DNA of 5,745 nucleotides from an uncultured Pleurocapsa sp. (GCA_937884735.1 CAKZYI010000586.1:1-5745); one strand, 5' to 3'; positions 1 to 5,745 are shown, numbered from the stretch's first letter. The notes: generated from the letters alone by a model not told the origin. Program-made: numbers and translations.

Positions 1-72
1 GACCTTAACTTGTTTACTCTGCTCCAATCAAATTTTTCTTTTGCGTAAGTCCTAAATAAAACTATTAAAGGA
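1..72 (+). other. 5' remnant of the LRR gene, with in-frame TAA at 46-48
   Basis: This stretch is in the same frame as the LRR protein at 73-816. It translates to DLNLFTLLQSNFSFA, a TAA stop, then VLNKTIKG running straight into LWLKRNP. The residues after the stop (LNKTIKGLWL) match the internal repeat consensus seen later in the same protein (RQNKTLKELGL). The repeat pattern therefore crosses the supposed start codon and reaches back to the stop. The stop falls where the later repeat has Leu (ALRQNKT), and TTA to TAA is one base. The residues before the stop are less clearly LRR-like. The remainder of the gene would lie outside the window. Confidence 0.5.
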
Positions 73-816
73 TTGTGGCTCAAACGAAATCCAATTGGCA
101 TTGGCGGAGCAAAAGCGATCGCTCAAATGATTTATTCTAATTCATCACTGCTAACTCTCGATTTGGTCAATACGGCTATAAAAACGGACGGTTTGGCAAT
201 TATAATTGAAGCTTTAATTAATTCTGATTGTGTTATCGAAAGGCTTTATCTTTCAGGTAATAATTTTAATAGTAATGATGCTTATTTATTGGCAGACTTG
301 CTAAAAAATAATACCAAAATAAAGTACTTGTTTGTTGGGACAAATCATCTTCAAGATAAAGGTGCGGTAATTTTATCTGAAGCTTTAAGACAAAACAAAA
401 CTTTAAAAGAATTAGGATTGAATAGTAATAATATTGGCGACCTTGGTTCTATCTCTATTTTAAAAGCGATTGAAAGTAATCCTAACATTACTTCTCTTAA
501 CTTTGGCTATAGTCCTTCTACTAAAGTCTTGCAGGCAGAGGGCAACAAAATTAGCGATCGCGGTGCAAAAGTAATAGGCGAATTTTTAACTAATAATCAA
601 ACACTACAGCGGTTAGATTTGCGAAAAAATCATTTAACCGAAATAGGAATAGAACATTTATTAGTAGGATTACAACATAACAATAGCCTGACTAAACTAT
701 TACTTGATGGAAAACCATATAGAAAAATTGACTCTATATTATACCACAATCAAAAGATAAACTCTTCTAGTAAAACCGTCTCAGATATTACTTTGATTCG
801 TAGTGTTTATCGTTAG
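73..816 (+). CDS. Leucine-rich-repeat (ribonuclease inhibitor type) protein, probably 5'-truncated
   Basis: The 247-residue product consists almost wholly of tandem 28-29-residue LRRs of the ribonuclease-inhibitor/NLRC type, with the pattern LxLxxNxIGDxGAxxLxxxLxxNxTLxx. Units begin at about residues 2 (LWLKRNPIG), 30 (LDLVNT), 59 (LYLSGN), 87 (LFVGTN), 115 (LGLNSN), 143 (LNFGYSPST, longer, with an insertion before GNKISDRG) and 182 (LDLRKN). A degenerate cap follows (LLLDGKPYRKIDS). Such proteins form curved solenoids that bind other proteins; the partner here is unknown. No signal peptide or membrane segment is visible. The nominal start is TTG, with AAAGGA directly abutting it and so no useful Shine-Dalgarno spacing; the first in-frame ATG (127) lies inside a repeat. 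The true start is probably upstream and the gene may be disrupted (TAA at 46-48). The gene looks more AT-rich than the minus-strand genes and carries two HIP1 sites. The LRR call is firm; integrity is doubtful. Confidence 0.75.
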   Translation: MWLKRNPIGIGGAKAIAQMIYSNSSLLTLDLVNTAIKTDGLAIIIEALINSDCVIERLYLSGNNFNSNDAYLLADLLKNNTKIKYLFVGTNHLQDKGAVILSEALRQNKTLKELGLNSNNIGDLGSISILKAIESNPNITSLNFGYSPSTKVLQAEGNKISDRGAKVIGEFLTNNQTLQRLDLRKNHLTEIGIEHLLVGLQHNNSLTKLLLDGKPYRKIDSILYHNQKINSSSKTVSDITLIRSVYR

Positions 817-817
817 A

Positions 818-876
818 CAATTAAAGATAAAAAGTGGTTTTGATATCTTGAAAAAGAAATTATATTATCAAAACCA
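818..876 (-). terminator. Intrinsic terminator of ictB, possibly bidirectional
   Basis: A perfect 11-bp inverted repeat (TGGTTTTGATA at 835-845 and TATCAAAACCA at 866-876) encloses 20 nt, in which TCTT/AAGA could form a small inner stem closed by GAAA. On the minus strand the stem is followed by CTTTTTATCTTTAATTG (834-818), a usable U-rich tract, so it suits the end of the ictB transcript about 50 nt past its stop. It lies just after the LRR stop (816), so it may also end that convergent transcript, although its plus-strand 3' flank is less T-rich. The stem is AT-rich and therefore not very stable. Confidence 0.55.
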
Positions 877-927
877 ATTGTATAGCTTTACTTATTACTC
901 ATTAATTATTACTTTCTCATAGCCACA

Positions 928-2307
928 CTAATTAGAACTAGAATCGAATCTATAGTCGTCGTAAAAACTAGCGATAATTGCCAACATTAACCACCAAATA
1001 GTATTGATTTGGGGACGATACCAGACAGTATCTACAAAGCCATGAAAACCAAGACTAACGGTTGCTGCGATCGCAGCAATTAAATAAATTCCTTGTTTAT
1101 TTCTACTTTGGCGCAGGCGAATAAGCTGTCTTACTCCATGATTGATAGTTGCGACAATTAACCACACAAAACAGCTAAAGCCGATGTACCCCATTTCAAC
1201 AAGGTGTTCTAGATACACAGAATAGGCACTCAAAGCAGGGTAACGGGAATTCATATAGCGGGGATAGATTTGGTTAAAAGCATCGTTTCCTGGGCCAATT
1301 CCAATCAGAGGATAGTCTCTAATAATTTTAAAGCAGGCTTCCCAGACATTGATGCGAAAATTATTACTACTGTTTTCCCTTCCTGCAAAAATGCTCAAGA
1401 GTCTAATACGTAAAGGCTCAACGGAAATAAATGCCACTATAAACATTCCTCCCAAGCTACCAAAAACTAGGGGTAGTAACCATACTTGCCAAAAACGGGG
1501 TAAATATTTTTGCCACCAAAAATAAAACAGCAACAGCAACGCGCCAATTAATACCGCCATTGCTAACCAAGCACCGCGACTGTCAGTAAAATACAAACAG
1601 GCGGAATTCATCATCACCATAATTGTTGCCAGGGTTTTTTGAATCCAACCACGCCAAATAAACACCGCAGCAACACTAAGGGCGATCGCAGCTAATAAAT
1701 ATCCTCCCAGCAAATTAGGATTACCCAGATAGCTATATACCCTCGTATCATTAGCCAAAGCCGACTTAGGATCGTTCCAAGTAGCTAACTGTTGTACTCC
1801 AAAAAATTCCTGACGCACTCCATAAGCACTAACCAATAGAGAAGTTAACAAAAAACTAGTAATAATCCAATTACACAGTTTTGGCGATCGCAATATTTCC
1901 GCAGCTAAAGCAAATAAAACTAAATATAGGGTAAGAGTCACCCAACCATTTAAAGCAGCAGATTTGACAGGAGAAAAAGCCGTAGCTACCGTCGCCACAC
2001 ACCAATATAAAAAAACTAGAATATGAACTGGCGTAGTTGCTATTTTCTCTTTAGAAGAGACAGTATTTAAAACCCAGTAAGCAGCAACAGCAATCAGTAA
2101 TACGCCAATTAAAGAAGTAGAGACAAAAGGTGCAAATAAAAAAACCAAGCTAATCAAACAGGCTGCGATCGCTTCTGACCATTGCCATAACCAACTTCCT
2201 TGTCGCCAATTAGACAACCATCCCACCAAACGATAAAGATAGCTACTTTTTTGCCACTGAAGTATATGTGGCTTGGAAAGCATGATAGTAAACCAAGCAG
2301 ATTTCAT
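928..2307 (-). CDS. ictB: IctB family membrane protein (O-antigen ligase superfamily; inorganic-carbon related)
   Basis: This 459-residue polytopic inner-membrane protein matches cyanobacterial IctB in length and along its whole sequence as I remember it (the Synechococcus PCC 7942 protein is about 467 aa). Diagnostic blocks are VYSYLGNPNLL (190-200), EPLRIRLLSIFAGRENSSNN (297-316), FRINVW (317-322), IGIGPGN (335-341) and ALSAYSVYLE (358-367). About 10-12 hydrophobic segments are visible, near 45-60, 63-81, 94-112, 121-139, 147-165, 197-217, 225-241, 244-264, 273-294, 367-388, 406-424 and 433-448; the large hydrophilic loop is about 295-365. IctB was named as a putative bicarbonate transporter because mutants have defects in inorganic-carbon use. 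The fold is that of Wzy/O-antigen ligases, so direct transport is doubtful. The ATG at 2307 gives an N-terminus like that of homologues; an ATG at codon 9 is the alternative. No clear Shine-Dalgarno is seen. The kinase-like gene ends 72 bp upstream. The stop is TAG. Confidence 0.92.
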   Translation of the reverse strand: MKSAWFTIMLSKPHILQWQKSSYLYRLVGWLSNWRQGSWLWQWSEAIAACLISLVFLFAPFVSTSLIGVLLIAVAAYWVLNTVSSKEKIATTPVHILVFLYWCVATVATAFSPVKSAALNGWVTLTLYLVLFALAAEILRSPKLCNWIITSFLLTSLLVSAYGVRQEFFGVQQLATWNDPKSALANDTRVYSYLGNPNLLGGYLLAAIALSVAAVFIWRGWIQKTLATIMVMMNSACLYFTDSRGAWLAMAVLIGALLLLFYFWWQKYLPRFWQVWLLPLVFGSLGGMFIVAFISVEPLRIRLLSIFAGRENSSNNFRINVWEACFKIIRDYPLIGIGPGNDAFNQIYPRYMNSRYPALSAYSVYLEHLVEMGYIGFSCFVWLIVATINHGVRQLIRLRQSRNKQGIYLIAAIAATVSLGFHGFVDTVWYRPQINTIWWLMLAIIASFYDDYRFDSSSN

Positions 2308-2379
2308 GAGTAGATGCTGAAATTAAACATCCTTATCCTAAACCAATAGTTCGTCAATCATTAACAATTGATTATCTAC

Positions 2380-3972
2380 TTAGCAATCTTCTTCCTCTAA
2401 TTGAGCTTTAGGAAATTGAAGTACATAGCGATAGCTAAAGTTACTAGATCCTTGAACTACCACTTTCCCTTCATGCAATTCAGTTAGGTGACAGCAGAAC
2501 AGCAATCCTAAAAGCTCCCTGGGAACTTTATTAGTATTTTTATCAATCATATTTTTGTCATCGATCGCAATCATCAAAGCGGAAGAAGTTAATACCTGAT
2601 GATTATTTAGAGAAATATCGCTTATTCCCGCGTTAAATCTATCGCTTTCAGAAATACTTGCTTGATTTTGCTTTAAAGCCTTTGTAACAGCCTTAGAATA
2701 CAAATTTTCTTCGCCAAAACCTTCTCCAAGCCAAGGATGAGAAATTCCCACGGCAATGTTCAACGCCTTATTTCTTCGAGAAACATGAACCTTGATTTCG
2801 CCTCCAGGTTCAGACATTTCGATAATGCTAGTAATTAAATAATAAAGAGCTTGTCTAACTTTCTCTTTATCTAAAAACCAAATACGGTTTCCAGGCTCAA
2901 CAGAAAGGCATAATTGCTGCTGTTGTTGTTTCGCGCTTTCCAAAAGACTATTAATCACCTGTTGGCAGAGCATTTCAATATCTACCGAACCCGCATTTAT
3001 TTCGGAATTTTGCTCGTTTAAGATTCCTAAATTAACAATCTCATCCACCAAAGAAATCAAGTTTTGACCGCTATCATGAATAATTTCTAAATATTCTCGC
3101 TGCTTAAGGGTCAAAGGTCCATAAACTTCTCGGTGTAGTACGCTTGCCATACCAATAACTGAAGTTAAAGGAGTTCTCAATTCCTGAGTTAGCTGAGACA
3201 GCAATTTAATTTTAATCGGACTGGAGCGATCTATTGTGGGACTGGCGATCGCGTGACTCGTTGATACACTATTATTAGATACACTCTCAGAACCATTGAA
3301 ATGAGATATTAGACTATTAGCTTTTTCCCACGGAAGTTGATTGATATTGTTGTGAGAAACGCTTTGTTTCGTTTTAATAATTTGGTTGCGTTCAAATTCT
3401 CCCAAGCACCAACGAGCTAACAAAGCCAAATGCTCCACATCTCGCTGATTAAAATCTCTTTCTCTCCAGTCCATTACTTCTAAAGTCCCAATACACAAAC
3501 CATTAGAACTAATTAGAGGAACTCCCAAGTAAGATCTGATGCCACAGTGTTGAGCCAGAATTGTATTGGCAAAAACAGTATTACTCAAAGTATTATCTAT
3601 GACTAAAGGTTGCTGACTATCAACAACATAAGCACTAAAAGATTCATGAAGAGATATTTTTCTTTGAGCAGCAATCTGGTTCATCAAGCCAATGGTAGAT
3701 AAACCAACTGCCGATTTAAACCAAAGTTCCTGTTCTACAACTAGACCTAAAATACATATTGGTGCATCAGAGAAAGCCGCAGCTTTTTGAGTTGCTTCCT
3801 CAAAAACAGGAACGGCTTCAGACACTAATAAACCTAGTTCGCCGAGGGTTTTCAACCTCAACTGCTCTCTAGTCGAGGGAGTAAAATCATCTAAACGGCA
3901 AAAAAGCTGATTTTTTGGTTTAGTCATGTTGGCGACTTGTGACCCTAAATTTACTGCTTGCACTGGTATCAC
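2380..3972 (-). CDS. GAF-domain protein with degenerate histidine-kinase core (probable pseudokinase)
   Basis: The product is 530 residues, soluble, with no membrane segment. A GAF sensor domain spans about residues 47-195 (key stretch GIRSYLGVPLISSNGLCIGTLEVMD, 144-168). A Ser/Asn-rich linker (200-252) leads to a DHp-like helix region (255-320) with LLSQLTQELRTPLTSVIG. A C-terminal region about 360-520 sits where the HATPase domain should be. The H-box normally reads S-H-E-L-R-T-P-L; here Gln263 (codon CAG, 3186-3184) replaces the phospho-accepting His. In the N-box position (QALYYLITSIIEMSEPGG, 374-391), Tyr378 and Ser382 replace the two Asn and Glu385 the Lys. The G1 motif DxGxG is absent (VGISHPWLG). 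It therefore probably neither binds ATP normally nor autophosphorylates; a scaffolding or ligand-sensing role is inference. The start is uncertain: GTG at 3972 has no Shine-Dalgarno, and ATG at 3927 (MTKPKNQLF) would remove 15 residues and may be the true start. It is likely cotranscribed with ictB. The stop is TAA. Confidence 0.85.
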   Translation of the reverse strand: MIPVQAVNLGSQVANMTKPKNQLFCRLDDFTPSTREQLRLKTLGELGLLVSEAVPVFEEATQKAAAFSDAPICILGLVVEQELWFKSAVGLSTIGLMNQIAAQRKISLHESFSAYVVDSQQPLVIDNTLSNTVFANTILAQHCGIRSYLGVPLISSNGLCIGTLEVMDWRERDFNQRDVEHLALLARWCLGEFERNQIIKTKQSVSHNNINQLPWEKANSLISHFNGSESVSNNSVSTSHAIASPTIDRSSPIKIKLLSQLTQELRTPLTSVIGMASVLHREVYGPLTLKQREYLEIIHDSGQNLISLVDEIVNLGILNEQNSEINAGSVDIEMLCQQVINSLLESAKQQQQQLCLSVEPGNRIWFLDKEKVRQALYYLITSIIEMSEPGGEIKVHVSRRNKALNIAVGISHPWLGEGFGEENLYSKAVTKALKQNQASISESDRFNAGISDISLNNHQVLTSSALMIAIDDKNMIDKNTNKVPRELLGLLFCCHLTELHEGKVVVQGSSNFSYRYVLQFPKAQLEEEDC

Positions 3973-4063
3973 TGGATTTTAATAAGATTTATTGTATGTG
4001 GCTATTTACAATATTCTGCCTGTAACGTCTTGATTTAGAAGTTATTGTCAGAATTTAGCCTAA

Positions 4064-4093
4064 AAGTTAGTGGGAAAAATTTTTACAAGTCAA
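4064..4093 (-). promoter_or_regulatory. Candidate sigma70-type promoter for the GAF gene and ictB
   Basis: On the minus strand, TTGACT (4093-4088) and TAACTT (4069-4064) are separated by 18 nt. This is close to TTGACA-N17-TAnnnT and would place the transcript start near 4057, leaving a leader of roughly 85-130 nt depending on which start codon is used. A second possible -10 (TATAAA, 4108-4103) lies just upstream without a good -35. In such AT-rich sequence chance matches are common. Confidence 0.35.
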
Positions 4094-4228
4094 TAGAAAA
4101 AATTTATACATTTTTTAGTTAACTAGTTCTAAAGTTCCCCAAAAACTCTTGGAACGAACATTTTAAGCAGAGATTCGTAAAATAACGATATTTAAACGAT
4201 AAAAAGATAAAAATTTTCTTTTTTCAGC

Positions 4229-4266
4229 AAAAAACTGTAGTTTGAGTAAAAATCTTGAACTACAGT
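4229..4266 (-). terminator. Strong intrinsic terminator downstream of gun4
   Basis: A 13-bp stem pairs ACTGTAGTTTGAG (4234-4246) with CTTGAACTACAGT (4254-4266), with two G-T wobbles and a 7-nt loop TAAAAAT. On the minus strand the stem is followed at once by TTTTT (4233-4229) and then GCTGAAAAAAG. This is the layout of a rho-independent terminator for gun4, whose reading frame ends about 50 nt upstream. It should insulate gun4 transcription from the kinase-like gene. Confidence 0.8.
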
Positions 4267-4270
4267 CTTC

Positions 4271-4306
4271 ACTTTGTCAAATTTACTTTGTCAAATATTG
4301 TCAAAT
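4271..4306. repeat. Three direct copies of TTGTCAAAT
   Basis: ACTTTGTCAAAT occurs twice (4271-4282 and 4285-4296), followed by a third core TTGTCAAAT (4298-4306); the core TTGTCAAAT thus starts at 4274, 4288 and 4298, spaced 14 and 10 bp. Read on the minus strand each copy is ATTTGACAA, containing TTGACA. The array lies between the gun4 stop and its terminator hairpin, in transcribed 3' UTR. The function is unknown; iterated protein sites, cryptic -35 elements or simple local duplication are all possible. Confidence 0.6.
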
Positions 4307-4315
4307 ACTAAAGCT

Positions 4316-5005
4316 TCAATCCTTTTTCCAAGCTGGATGGGCAAAAATAGCATCAATGACTCTTACTCCCCGTAACTGATTCGACAGAGGTAGATGACCC
4401 ACAGGAGCAGTTAAATCCCAGATAAACTCTTTAGGATAGCGAGTCCATGTATTGCCAGATTTCCAATCTATTTTTGTCCATAGTTTGGCGAAATCCTTAC
4501 CAACAGATAGCCAAATTTTTCTTTGTACTGAAAATCCAAACTTTCATTCTGAGTACACCAACCACAGCCTATCTAAAGTCTTTAAATCTTTGACAGGAAA
4601 ACTTTCTACTTCTGTGAAATATACCCATTTTCTTTCAACGGCTGACGCTCCTGCTAGCTCACACAGTTTTTGTAGAGTTACCACATCAGCACCTTGAAAA
4701 TCTTGCTGTGCGAGTAACTGTTGAACTGGCTGATAATCTATACCACAGTCTGACTCTAGCTCTACTACACCATCGGGAAAATTGCTAGTCAAGAAACTTT
4801 GGACTACGGGATTTTGCATGAGATGTAAAGCCTGATAAGCTTTGCCCAAAGCCAAGTTATCGGAGGAAAGCTCTACCGACTTCATCCAGTCCATGAGAAT
4901 ATTTAAACCAGTCTCACCTTCTTCTAGCAGTTGAGAAACAGATTTTAACTGTTTTTTCTCTGGTTCTGAATATATCTGATGTTGCAAATCGCTAATGTTT
5001 TCCAT
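4316..5005 (-). pseudogene. gun4: gun4 (Mg-chelatase cofactor / tetrapyrrole-binding protein), interrupted by an in-frame TGA
   Basis: GUN4 binds protoporphyrin IX and Mg-protoporphyrin and stimulates the Mg-chelatase subunit ChlH at the entry to chlorophyll synthesis. The frame aligns over its full length with cyanobacterial Gun4 (about 233 aa). The N-terminal helical domain is residues 1-80 (EKKQLKSVSQLLEEGETGL). The GUN4 core starts near 89 with IDYQPVQQLL, KLCELAG (113-119), KWVYFTEVESFP (126-137) and LDRLWLVYSE (144-153). Codon 154 (4546-4544) is TGA where homologues have Gly (YSxGxFGFSVQ); GGA to TGA is one base. The same frame then continues cleanly for 75 codons: KFGFSVQRKIW, WKSGNTWTRYPKEFIWDL, APVGHLPLSNQLRGVRV, AHPAWKKD, then TGA at 4318-4316. 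Ending at 153 would remove much of the porphyrin-binding core, including the LRGVRV arginines (residues 212 and 215). The ATG at 5005 is supported by GGTGA 7 nt upstream. It may be a fresh nonsense mutation, a sequence error or, less likely, readthrough. The first 153 codons alone form an ORF, 4544-5005. Confidence 0.88.
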
Positions 5006-5012
5006 ACAAATT

Positions 5013-5017
5013 TCACC
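5013..5017 (-). promoter_or_regulatory. Shine-Dalgarno site of gun4
   Basis: GGTGA on the minus strand sits 7 nt upstream of the ATG at 5005 and can pair with UCACC near the 3' end of 16S rRNA. It fixes the gun4 start and suggests that the translation signal is still intact despite the interrupted frame. Confidence 0.6.
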
Positions 5018-5125
5018 GATCGCAGCTAACCTACCGCTATTAAAATTGAAGGGATGAAGAATTAAACTCAGGTAAAAATCAACCTGGTGTTTTTGAGTGT
5101 TTGTACTCAGTCTTTACCTAAGCAA

Positions 5126-5134
5126 ATATTATCA
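5126..5134 (-). promoter_or_regulatory. Possible extended -10 promoter of gun4
   Basis: TGATAATAT on the minus strand fits an extended -10 (TGn followed by TAATAT). No good -35 is present (CTTTTG at 17 nt spacing is poor). It would give a leader of about 115 nt before the gun4 ATG and let gun4 be transcribed separately from the upstream response regulator. Confidence 0.3.
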
Positions 5135-5142
5135 CGCTTTGG

Positions 5143-5169
5143 TTGAAGCAAAAGTTTAAATTGCATCAA
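5143..5169. repeat. Imperfect inverted repeat downstream of the response regulator
   Basis: TTGAAGCAA (5143-5151) and TTGCATCAA (5161-5169) can pair at 8 of 9 positions around a 9-nt loop, about 30 nt past the regulator's stop codon. Neither strand has a U-tract after the stem, so it is not a convincing terminator; it could be a processing hairpin or lie within the gun4 promoter as an operator. Confidence 0.3.
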
Positions 5170-5197
5170 AAATTATCTGGTTATTGAATCGAGAATT

Positions 5198-5745
5198 CTA
5201 AACTTTTTCGTAACCTTGCTCGTAGGCAAAACGTACTAACTGAGTACGATTATTTAAATTCAGCTTATTTAAAATATTACTTAGATGGGTTTGCACAGTA
5301 CGGGGACTAATAAACAAGCGTTCGCTGATTTGTTTGTTGGTAAAGCCTTGAATAGTTTCCCAAAAAACTCTTTCTTCTGCGGGGGTCAAAGGTAGAGGTT
5401 TGGGATTAGAAGTTGGTTTTTCTGATTGAGGTACGGCTACAATCTGCTGCGGGGTGGAACGATGATTGATATCTGTCAATAAGCTAGAAGCCGATTGAGA
5501 ACTGACAAGCTGTTCGATTAAATGAACTATTTCGGCATGCACTCGCCGAGAACGTTCGATCAAAGCTTCAATGTTTGCCAATAATTCTTTCATTTCAAAT
5601 GGCTTGGTGAGATAGCTATCTGCACCAATAGTGTGTCCTTGAATGCGATCGTCTAGATCGTTTTTTGCCGAGAGAAAAATAAAGGGAATTAGCTTTCCTG
5701 AAGGTTGCGATCGCAATTGACGACAAAATTCAAAGCCATTCATTT
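5198..5745 (-). CDS. NarL/LuxR-type response regulator, N-terminus outside the window
   Basis: This is the last 181 codons of a two-domain response regulator. Residues 1-63 are the C-terminal part of a receiver: MNGFEF just after the usual MP-x-MNG motif, the conserved Ser25 in IPFIFLSAK, GAD (40-42) and the conserved Lys-Pro in YLTKPF (Lys47). The phospho-accepting Asp lies upstream of the window. A predicted helix and variable linker (64-117) lead to a LuxR-type helix-turn-helix (119-176: LTPAEERVFW, NKQISERLFISPRTVQTHLS, NRTQLVRFA) that should bind DNA. The apparent Met at 5743 is internal: the preceding two bases allow an AAA Lys codon (PKMNGFEF), so the gene is open at the window edge. 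Its stop (TAG) is 192 bp upstream of gun4 on the same strand. It resembles cyanobacterial orphan NarL-type regulators, but I cannot assign a symbol. No recognisable cognate kinase is seen here, since the neighbouring GAF protein lacks the H-box His. Confidence 0.88.
   Translation of the reverse strand, partial: MNGFEFCRQLRSQPSGKLIPFIFLSAKNDLDDRIQGHTIGADSYLTKPFEMKELLANIEALIERSRRVHAEIVHLIEQLVSSQSASSLLTDINHRSTPQQIVAVPQSEKPTSNPKPLPLTPAEERVFWETIQGFTNKQISERLFISPRTVQTHLSNILNKLNLNNRTQLVRFAYEQGYEKV

Larger units (their letters stand above)
3973..4315. other. AT-rich intergenic region between gun4 and the GAF gene, no gene seen
   Basis: No plausible coding frame is visible in these 343 bp. They hold, from the gun4 side, three TTGTCAAAT repeats, the gun4 terminator hairpin, an AT-rich block and the probable promoter region of the kinase-like gene. 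Other small symmetries are the 10-bp palindrome TAGTTAACTA (4116-4125), overlapping the 8-bp palindrome AACTAGTT (4121-4128), a GTTCC/GGAAC stem (4134-4138 and 4151-4155) and AAAAATTTTT (4075-4084). None of these small symmetries is strong enough to assign a regulator. Confidence 0.6.
115..5714. repeat. HIP1 octamers (GCGATCGC), eight copies
   Basis: Exact copies lie at 115-122, 554-561, 1067-1074, 1682-1689, 1884-1891, 2165-2172, 3245-3252 and 5707-5714, about one per 700 bp and all within coding sequence. Such over-representation of this palindrome is a hallmark of many cyanobacterial genomes. No exact copy occurs between 3253 and 5706, although 7-of-8 variants occur, for instance CGATCGC near 5018. 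Confidence 0.9.

Noticed and set aside
2308..2379. Terminator between the GAF gene and ictB
   Set aside because: Only a 5-bp AATCA/TGATT stem (2356-2360 and 2369-2373) with no U-tract can be found.
4544..4546. UGA read as glycine or selenocysteine
   Set aside because: HIP1 sites and gene content point to a cyanobacterium using the standard bacterial code, the other genes show no internal TGA, and the site aligns with Gly in homologues, not Cys or Sec.
4452..4697. 81-codon plus-strand frame
   Set aside because: It lies antisense across the gun4 frame, has no recognisable domain, and the minus strand there clearly encodes GUN4 on both sides of the TGA.
4544..5005. A complete short 153-aa GUN4-like protein ending at 4544
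   Set aside because: The next 75 codons in the same frame match the rest of the GUN4 core, so the stop is an interruption, not a natural C-terminus.
5069..5086. CAGGT/ACCTG hairpin followed by a T-run on the plus strand
   Set aside because: Only a 5-bp stem, and no plus-strand gene ends nearby; on the minus strand, where the genes are, no U-tract follows.
5741..5743. ATG at 5743 as the start of the response regulator
   Set aside because: It is the Met of the conserved MNGFEF stretch in the middle of a receiver domain; the first half of the domain must lie beyond the window edge.
1..5745. Mobile element, CRISPR array, tRNA or rRNA
   Set aside because: No transposase-like frame, terminal inverted repeats, regularly spaced repeat array or cloverleaf was seen on either strand by eye.

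Overview
The window reads as a piece of a cyanobacterial chromosome. Three things point there: eight exact copies of the HIP1 octamer GCGATCGC in 5.7 kb, a clear ictB gene, and a gene encoding GUN4, the Mg-chelatase cofactor of chlorophyll synthesis. The DNA is moderately AT-rich. The genus cannot be told from this window.

Layout, left to right. Positions 1-816 (+) hold a ribonuclease-inhibitor-type leucine-rich-repeat protein whose 5' part is cut by an in-frame TAA at 46-48 and by the window edge. A hairpin at 835-876 separates it from four genes that all lie on the minus strand. In their order of transcription these are: a NarL/LuxR-type response regulator (5198 to beyond 5745, start outside the window); a gun4 homologue (4316-5005) split by a single in-frame TGA; a GAF-domain, histidine-kinase-like protein (2380-3972) that lacks the phospho-accepting histidine and the usual ATP-binding residues; and ictB (928-2307), a polytopic membrane protein of the O-antigen ligase superfamily linked to inorganic-carbon use.

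The 343 bp between gun4 and the kinase-like gene hold a strong intrinsic terminator for gun4 (hairpin 4234-4266 plus a U-tract), three direct copies of TTGTCAAAT, and possible promoter elements for the downstream pair. The kinase-like gene and ictB are only 72 bp apart with no obvious terminator between them, so they may be cotranscribed. The regulator and gun4 are separated by 192 bp with a possible gun4 promoter, so they are probably separate units.

The points most worth a second look are: (1) the gun4 frame is intact over about 229 codons except for one TGA at a conserved glycine position; (2) the GAF protein looks like a pseudo-histidine kinase, with Gln replacing the H-box His; (3) the LRR gene carries a similar single-stop interruption. 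No mobile element, CRISPR array, tRNA or rRNA was recognised, and nothing here convincingly forms a new multi-gene system.
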